In this document: one piece after another, positions 57,071 through 64,000 of the stretch
Numbering within the stretch: position 1 is the stretch's first letter
Layout of the letters: each line of letters begins with the position of its first letter
Origin: Zantedeschia hybrid cultivar
Lineage: Eukaryota > Streptophyta > Magnoliopsida > Alismatales > Araceae
DNA: 64,000 bases
Direction: 5' to 3'
NCBI GenBank assembly: GCA_030544215.1
Contig: JARZZO010000004.1
Coordinates: forward strand, 43,575,980-43,639,979
Notes under the pieces: generated by a model
The model's database searches: none
The model's input: only the letters and a program-made list of their open reading frames with translations
Told to the model about the DNA's origin: nothing
Program-made: the position numbers and the translations under genes

Positions 57071-58428
57071 TAGGGGTGGCAACGAGCGGAGCTGAGCTTG
57101 AGCCCAGACATGCTACGAGCTCAACAAATAAATCCCTAACTCGAGCCTTCAATCAAGCTTGGAGCCAAGATTGAGCTCGGGCTCGAATGAGGAATACTGA
57201 GCTCGAGCCCAACACGAGCCCAACTCATTCACATTTTGTCCAGCCCAACTCAACTAAGAGAGAGCTTTTTAATGCAGGCCTATGTTACATTTTGTCCGAC
57301 CCAAAAGGCAACACCCAGTCTGCTGCAGAAAGCAACAGGGCCTACAATGGGCTCTTTAGGGCTGTCAACGGAAACCCGATTATCCAATTTTTTGACCCAT
57401 TATCGGGAAAAAAAAATCCGTTTTCGATAAAAAATATCCGCCCGATAATTATCGGAATTGGAAACGGATATTTCCAATAAGTTATCAGAATTGGAAACGG
57501 AAACACCTATTTTCGTATCCATTTTCCGATTTCTAATTTTGATTATTATTAAGTTTATTATTAATAATAAATATTAACCTTTGGATCATTTTTAATCTAA
57601 TGGTTGAGTAGAGGGACTTTTGTAAGAAGGAAGGACCCTAATAAAGTAATAAGTTTTAAATAAATAAATTAAGAAATTAATAATTTTCAATAATTATAAA
57701 AAATAATATCCAGTTCCGATATCGGAATCGAAAACAAATCGGAAACGGAAAATGCACTTTCCGATCTTATCGGAAACAGAAACGGAAAATGCAATTTTCA
57801 ATTTTATCGGAATCGGAAACGGAAATAGGTTATTGTTATCAGAATCAGAAAATGGAAACACCTATTTCCGTTTCCGTATCCTACCCGTTTACAGCCCTAG
57901 GGCTCTTTATTTAATGCCCACCTTTAGCCTGGGCTGCAGACCAGAGTAAAATGTGGAGGAGCTATGGAGGGGGGGTGGAAGGCAAAAAAAAGCATCTGAT
58001 ACAGGACTAAAAGTCCTTAACAGAACCTAGCGCACATAGCCTCTGCATGCCTACATCGTGGCTCTGTCCAGGACTTTTAATCTTGTACCAGAAATCTCAA
58101 ATGTTTTTATGGGTTCATAGGTATTCAGCTGAACACCTCTTCCAAAACATTAACAGGTGAGTCTGGGGGTGGGAGGTTTAGAGTTAACTCGGTGTAGTGT
58201 GATTGTGGTGTGTAGCAAGTAGAATAAATTTGATTGATTATTTTGATGCGAGTTGGCTCGCGAGCTACCAAGCCGAGTTATGCCAGGCTCGAACTCAGCT
58301 CATTAACTGAGTCGAGCTGCGTGTTAGACTCGAGCTCAGCTTGTTAACTCGTTCGAGTCTAGCTGAGTCGAGGCTAACCGAGTCGAGCTTGAGCTGCTCG
58401 CGAGCAGCTCGGCTCATTGCCAGCCCTA
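57071..58428. mobile_element. hAT-like MITE, itself interrupted
   Basis: Ends TAGGGGTGGCAACGAGC and the complement of GCTCATTGCCAGCCCTA. 8-bp duplications GTGTTCTG (57063-57070) and GTATTCTG (58429-58436) differ at one base. The ends are full of GAGCTCGAGC-type words. About 815 bp without the nested copy. Confidence 0.88.
57357..57899. mobile_element. hAT-type MITE (TAGGGYTGTCAACGG family), copy 2
   Basis: 543 bp. Ends TAGGGCTGTCAACGG and the complement of CCCGTTTACAGCCCTA. Perfect 8-bp duplication GGGCTCTT (57349-57356, 57900-57907). Interior rich in CGGAAACGGAAA. Same family as 45465-46024. Confidence 0.93.
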
Positions 58429-58969
58429 GTATTCTGCCTTGGGTTCCCCCCTACTGTCAAAGTGAAACACCTCTTATTCTAGAATAAGCAATCCAAAATA
58501 ACTCACCAGTCGTAACCCATTATGCTATCAAAGTGAGGCTTTTAGTTCACTGAAGGGTGAGGGTCTTCTCATTTGTCGAAGATGTTGGAAATGATTTGAT
58601 GGATTTGTTGCATCAAAATTACAGCGGATGTATGATATATTGTGCAGCGGTTCCAATCTCCAATTTTCCGTTTCTTTTGGCTTTTATTTGAAACTTGTTC
58701 AGATGACAGACTGAATGGATGTAGATCTGAGACCAAAGAAAAAATGATGATTCTTTCAAATTTGTTCTCCAAAGAATATTCATTGTTTTTGAGAAATACA
58801 CATTGTCATTTTTGTATAAACAATATGCAAATCTTCTTGCAAAGGGTTACAAATCTTTTATTTTTCAGTGCATTACTGGATAATTTAGAGAATTCAGCAG
58901 TCTATTTACTTGTTTGATGGTGCCACTCCATTTGCCACCTTTTTTTTTCCTGCCATGTGATTTGGAAGC

Positions 58970-59175
58970 TCTTGGAACCAAGGAAAACTTGGGATCTGCC
59001 CCTGGATCAGTCAGCCCAAAACCTATCTGGATCAGTTGACCCAGCTCTGAGCTGGACCAATCTGGGCCAATCCTGATCAGATTTCCAGTGCCTTTTTGGT
59101 CCAAGACCTAGCCAAAGGATCTTGCTCAAAGTATTTGAAAGGTGAGTCAGAGTCAGATAAGTTTTGAAACCTAGC
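58970..59175 (+). repeat. Dispersed intronic repeat, copy 1
   Basis: CTGGATCAGTCAGCCCAAAA...ACCTAGCCAAAGGATCTTGC..GTGAGTCAG...AAGTTTTGAAACC runs parallel to 60765-60975. Non-coding, possibly a SINE- or MITE-derived family. Confidence 0.6.
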
Positions 59176-59682
59176 TGAGGTTCAATGCTCCTATTCTCAG
59201 GATCACCAAACTTAGGTTCTGCACTCCCCATGTCACGCTCATCTGATGTCAAGGTCAGATGGCCAAGATGTGAGTGGCAAAGAAGATGCACTGTAGCAGT
59301 CCTCTATCTGTTTATAGATGTCATATAATCAATTTGTTGTTTTAGAACTGCATATAAGTATTGCATGTTGAAAGTATGCTAAATTTGGACCATAACAGAA
59401 CTTTTATCTATGCCAGTACCGTAAACTTAGATTGGGGAGTAAGATCGGTTAGAAGTCGGTAAGTATGGGCCAAAGGAAAAAGAATACATCTTCTAGCTAT
59501 ATTCTCAGTTATGGTTTGAATCTAAAAGAAATTCTAGATAGTGTTTACTGTCCTAAAATTTTTGCCTTTTCCAAATGATGATCCTGCCGTGATCCTTGAT
59601 CTCTTCTTGATCTATTGCATTCCTGATTCCCCAATATCATGCTAATACTAGCTGGGATTTGTAGAAGAGGATGCCATTTGTT

Positions 59683-60044
59683 TGAGCCATCCAACACAAA
59701 ACCTTGAGATAGAGAGTGGAGAGGGCACCACCATTTTAAACATAGTTCATTTTGTCTTCACTCGGTGTGAGGCTATTCTAAAGTGCCCTTTATGTGTAGG
59801 CCGACTTAGGCTCTGTCATATGTGCAATGACAGACACGGTGCATGATCCAGAAACATAACCATGGACTTTGCTACCATCTTAGATTTATTGAGCCATCCA
59901 ACTCAGAACTTAAAAGCAGAGAGTTTAGAGGACACCTGCTAATTTTAACATATTTATTTGTGTCTCCACTCCAGTCTAGAGGGCACCCACTATTTTAAGC
60001 ATATTTTTTTTTGTCTCCACTCAATGTGGGATTAATCTAAAAAA
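59683..60044 (+). repeat. Imperfect local duplication
   Basis: GAGCCATCCAAC..AGAGAG...GAGGGCACC..ATTTTAA..TTTGTCTCCACTC blocks occur at 59683-59790 and again at 59893-60044, the second with an internal repeat. Confidence 0.6.
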
Positions 60045-60764
60045 GGAATATGGAAAATTTGTGTGGCTGAAACTGAAGTTGCTACTTTTGAAACGTGAAG
60101 AAAAGCACTGACTAGAGTGGGAAAGTCATTTTTTGACATATTATCCGCTTTCTTATATGAAATAAAGTTTGATTCTTGTCATTACCATGATCACCACTAT
60201 AATTGTGGCATTTTGTTGAGTGGATTAATATCCTATAGTTATGAAGCCTATGGTACACAAGTTAGTTTTGGGGAGCTGTGGTGTGGTTTTTATTTATGTG
60301 CTCTTTTTCTGTGTCTGGGGATACCCATCTCCATGCGTCACCTAGCATATGGATGAGTTTGCATCCTAGCCTCAGGCTACAATCGGCAGCCTCAAGTCCT
60401 ATTGGCTACGAGCCTGTGACTAGGGCAGTCTGGTAACTCCTCAGGGCCACCTGCCTACCCCAGGCAAGGTGAATGACTCTTAAGCTGAGCTATAAGTCTT
60501 CTAAGCACGTAGGGGTGCTGATGGCTGTAGTTGAACCTGCAGCCTTGTGGACAGTCATGAGATACTTTACCAATCTATCCATCCACCTAGGGCTTTATTT
60601 ATGTACTCACTGCTCTCACATCTGCCATATGTTCTCAATGTGCTTTCTGCCACGAAAGAGTAAGTGTGGTAGTTATGACACTGCACTTTGCCATTAGAAA
60701 GCTCTTATTTCTTAGTACTGTGTGATGAATCTTTATTCCTTGTCTTATGCCTCCAAGGAAGAAA

Positions 60765-60975
60765 AACTCGTCAGCTCCCTGATCGGTCGGCCAAAAACTA
60801 TCTGGTTGGGGTCAGACCAAATCTGGCCAGATTCTGCTGCCCTTTTCTGTCCTAAACCTTGCCAAATGCTCCTGGTCAAAGGGTCAGAAAAGTGAGTCAG
60901 GATTGATTAAGTGAGCCTGCCAAAAACCAACATGGATTGGCCGAACCATGTTAATCCATGACAAGTTTTGAAACT
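60765..60975 (+). repeat. Dispersed intronic repeat, copy 2
   Basis: TGATCGGTCGGCCAAAAACTA...ACCTTGCCAAATGCTCCTGGTC...GTGAGTCAG...AAGTTTTGAAAC; the same family as 58970-59175. Confidence 0.6.
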
Positions 60976-61459
60976 TTAGATGGCTCATCCTTTTTCATGA
61001 TAAAAGAAAAGGAGAGGCTGGATTAGAGTGAATTGTTGAATTTTACCTTTAGGTGCTCCACTTGTCAATTATGACCTTGGGCTGTACAATTCGGAATCGC
61101 AGATGCATACATACAGTCAAGTCGATGGAATATATGACAGAATCAAGTTACGCTGAGGGCATATAGCCCATACATGGCCCCATGGGATACTTGTCATGGG
61201 TGGGACATCCAGTTGAGATCAGGAATTAGAACTGTTCCCGCCTAAGTAACAGAGGACCTGCAGCCCTCCATATGGTTGCATGCATACAAAGGCTGAGTAG
61301 AGAGTGGAAACCAGGGAGAGCCTCCCACGTTACATGGTTCTCCATATGGTGCTTGTGCTCTTCGCCATCTTTGTGGCTCTCACTACGTACATGCATGTGT
61401 GGATCATTGTTTTCACTACAAGTATGAAGTCTCCAATCTCTATGTTATAGTCCAACATG

Positions 61460-61471
61460 TAGTATCAGAGC
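61460..61471 (+). other. Primer-binding site, initiator tRNA-Met type (mutated)
   Basis: TAGTATCAGAGC two bases after an LTR-like end CCAACA; one base differs from TGGTATCAGAGC. Confidence 0.65.
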
Positions 61472-62588
61472 CCGAGTGTTCATTCCTTGGATTCATGTTC
61501 GGAGAAATCATCCAAACAACAACCACACACATGCTCAAAGCTCATTTTTTGTTTAGTCATATATGTGTATGTTCGTTTCTTTCATGATTGTACCATTAGG
61601 AACTACGCCTTTATTTTGTGGGACAAACTTTGTTGAGTTATTTGATGAGTGGGAGAGGCATAACAATTTGTGCCTATCTAGATTATAAAGCATAATATCA
61701 AGGGATCTTACTTGTTATCTTAGTGCTAGTGAAATCATTAAGTTTTCTTAGTCGGTATGACCTTAAAGAGTGCTTAATAGATTTCACTAAAAATATAGTG
61801 TAGTCCTAGGAGCACACTTTTGAAATAAGAGAGTTTATGCTCAAATGATAAATAAATTAGTGGGAATCAAATAAGGTCGTTTGACTCAACATATATTTAC
61901 TGAATGTGTGAACATTGAAGGTTCAAATACACTAGTAATATATTCTCTACCGATTAAAATTTCAATAACAACATTTTAGAGGGAGTGAAAACTTTAGAAG
62001 TTTTAGTTCTGAGATACTATAGGAGTTGCACTTTCAAAATAGAGATACTATAGGATTGCACTGATTATCGCTCTAAAAAGTGATATTTTAGAAGACAATC
62101 CATTAAGCCACTGAAAGGAATGGCCGTCAAGCACTGAAAGGGATATTTTAGAGAGTAAAGGGCTAATTGATGAATGAAAGTATTAAAAAAAGTTATAACT
62201 CTTGTATAATGTCAAGTCAATAGTTGAAAGATTTACTTTCAAGGAGAACATCGACTATATCCTTAAGATCTTCTATTTGGTTTCTAGAAGTTCTCATTGA
62301 AGTTAGTCATGTTCGTGAGACTATATTTGGGTGGTGTATTTGAACAATTTATATGGTTTTGTGTATTAAGAAAGGCAACATTGGATATGTAATTAATGAA
62401 TTTAATCATGTTAACCATTCATTATTCCTTTGATTTAAAAAATAAATTAACTTCATGTTTTAAGAAAATACAAATGTTTGTATATACATGAAGGTCAGTG
62501 GGAGTAAGTTCATTTGATGGTATTATTTACATGCGAATAGTGTTTTTTTATATCTTACATGAAAGAAAGTCTCTTCTAACTTAGAATG

Positions 62589-62940
62589 GCTTTTACTTTT
62601 CTATTCTTACAACTTTTCAATATTCGGTATTAGTCCCTATGATTTTCATATTTATTTAAAACCCCCCATATTCTTCGAATCCTCCTTAAAAAGCCCCTCC
62701 AATTAGCAATTGTTAAAAAGAAAAGAATGTTTAAGAAGTATTCCTTCCATGTACCATATTTATACCAAAATATACTAGGAATATTCTGCAAATTGCCTAA
62801 CATATTCTTTTCTATGGTTGCTAACTGAAGGGGGTTTTCAGGAGGATTCAAAGACGGTAGGGGGTTTAAATAAATATAAACGTTGTAAGGAATAATTTAA
62901 AATATTAAAAGATTGTAAGGACTCAAAAGTAAAAAACCCA
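62589..62940. mobile_element. Palindromic MITE, copy B
   Basis: Long imperfect inverted repeat: TTTTACTTTTC...TTATTTAAAACCCCCC...GAATCCTCC mirrors GGAGGATTCAAAG...GGGGGTTTAAATAAATA...AAAAGTAAAAA. Same family as 15864-16228; nested in the Copia relic. Confidence 0.75.
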
Positions 62941-64000
62941 ATTAAGAATTATCTTTATGTCTTTGGCATTTAAGGTATAGTGATGTGTGCATTAGGATAT
63001 TCTAATCTTTGCATACTAGGATGTGTATTAGGATATTCTAAGCCTTTCTCATATCCTCTATATATCAGGATATTAGAAAGATTTCTGTGCACATAAATAA
63101 AGTAGTAAACTCAGCGAGCTTACTGTTCCAATGAAGTTTCAGAATTGGAAGCCTATTATGCATGTTATACACATTTAGTATTTGTGGAATACTCATGAGC
63201 TGTGTTCCAGAGATACAGTCTTTGAAAGTCTCCCAATAAATTAGAAGGCACTCATATTTATATGCTCATATTTATGGTCATTTGGTAGTTATTGTCTATA
63301 CAGTTAAAATTATGATAGATATAAAAGGTCAAAAAGTCTATTTTGTCTTGTATTCTTTTGTTCATGAAGGATTTTATTTATTAGTGCAAATAAAAGCTTA
63401 TTGTTGAGACTTCCATTGTGGAAGCCAAATTTGTTGTTTCTATGAGGCTAATATGCAGGACAATCTAGATGCAGAATTGATCATTACTCTACTATTTATA
63501 GATTTCACTTTCAAGATAGTAGAGTTTTTCTCTAACAACAACATCTAAAGATAATAGGACTTCAGATATAAGAGTCATTTTAGAGAGGTGTGAAGAATCA
63601 TCTAGTGCCGAGAAGGTAGAATGACATCTAGTGCCTATTATGCACATTTTAAATGGACATTTTATTAAAGACCCAGAAGTTCAACGATGGGTCTTGTTAG
63701 TTCTTTCAGTATGTCATGACACATTTAGTTGTACTTTTGTGTGGTCACATTTACATTCCATGTACATAATGATATATTTTGTTTGGCCGAATATATACAT
63801 TTGTGAAGTGGACCAGCAAATGAACATTAAGTCTGCTTCATTTATATTGCTAGATTCATTATTCAATTGTGGAAAGTCATTGCCATCTTGGTACATGCAA
63901 GGTGGTGTATGATTCAAATGCATTTGCTGCCATGACGCATGTCATTTGATTTTGTAGAATTTGAACTTGCAGATCCTATAGACGGGAGCCATGTGTAGGT

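Larger units (their letters stand above)
56911..58540. mobile_element. Outer MITE carrying two nested hAT elements
   Basis: Left end CCTCAATTTGATAGAATAAT pairs with the complement of the right end (CCTCACTTTGATAGCATAAT). Excluding inserts it is about 270 bp, rich in GGAATAAG and CTTATTC. Target duplication is uncertain. It was interrupted by 57071-58428. Confidence 0.7.
61034..64000 (+). mobile_element. Decayed Copia relic, different family
   Basis: Presumed 5' LTR ends CCAACA at 61457, followed by a PBS (TAGTATCAGAGC, 61460-61471, one mismatch to the usual form). A gag-like segment lies at 61617-61760 (FDEWERHNNLCL) and RNase H text at 63390-63690 (TSIVEAKFVVSM). Protease, integrase and RT are missing. 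A 3' LTR may start near 63700 but is not bounded. Confidence 0.65.

Overview
This window is nuclear DNA from a flowering plant with a large, transposon-rich genome. The evidence is plant-type Copia and chromovirus-like Gypsy retrotransposons primed by initiator-tRNA-Met, several plant MITE families, and one spliced host gene for a plant-specific ATN1/STY-type (Raf-like) protein kinase. I cannot name the species. No bacterial, organellar, rRNA, tRNA or CRISPR features were seen.

Layout. 1-11922: a Copia-type LTR in minus orientation, split by a nested, nearly complete but broken plus-strand Copia element (732-10702, target duplication TTAGC). That element has its own solo LTR inside its integrase (6247-7802). 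11923-17130: AT-rich intergenic DNA with MITEs. 17130-21807: old Gypsy-type LTR debris and unrecognised sequence. 21808-30200: a young minus-strand Gypsy element with two 2514-bp LTRs that look almost identical, target duplication AAATC, one intact gag frame and a ruined pol. It sits inside another LTR (21694-21807 plus 30206-31315). 31316-36502: a decayed plus-strand Copia carrying a Tourist-like MITE and a 1.8-kb insert. 36503-40485: a related plus-strand Gypsy reduced to gag, a spacer and a 3' LTR. 40486-49100: AT-rich DNA with a SIRE/Maximus-like LTR, hAT and other MITEs, and a solo LTR with a perfect target duplication (46392-46971). 49140-64000: CT-rich leader, uORFs and the first three coding exons of the kinase gene (50040-50736). 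The following 13.2 kb contains no recognisable kinase C-lobe exon but does contain nested MITEs, repeats and a decayed Copia.

Most notable signal. The Gypsy-family LTRs carry arrays of a dyad: hexamers of the type GGCGTC and GACGCC separated by exactly 10 nt. The spacer sequence differs from unit to unit while its length stays fixed. I count 14 in each LTR of the young element, 12 in the 36503-40485 element, and at least 14 more in older, more divergent LTRs, where the arms mostly show CpG-decay changes but the 10-nt spacing is kept. I know of no described element with this architecture. The two Gypsy copies also share a gag-plus-noncoding-spacer layout where protease/RT should follow, which suggests a gag-only lineage moved by enzymes supplied from elsewhere.
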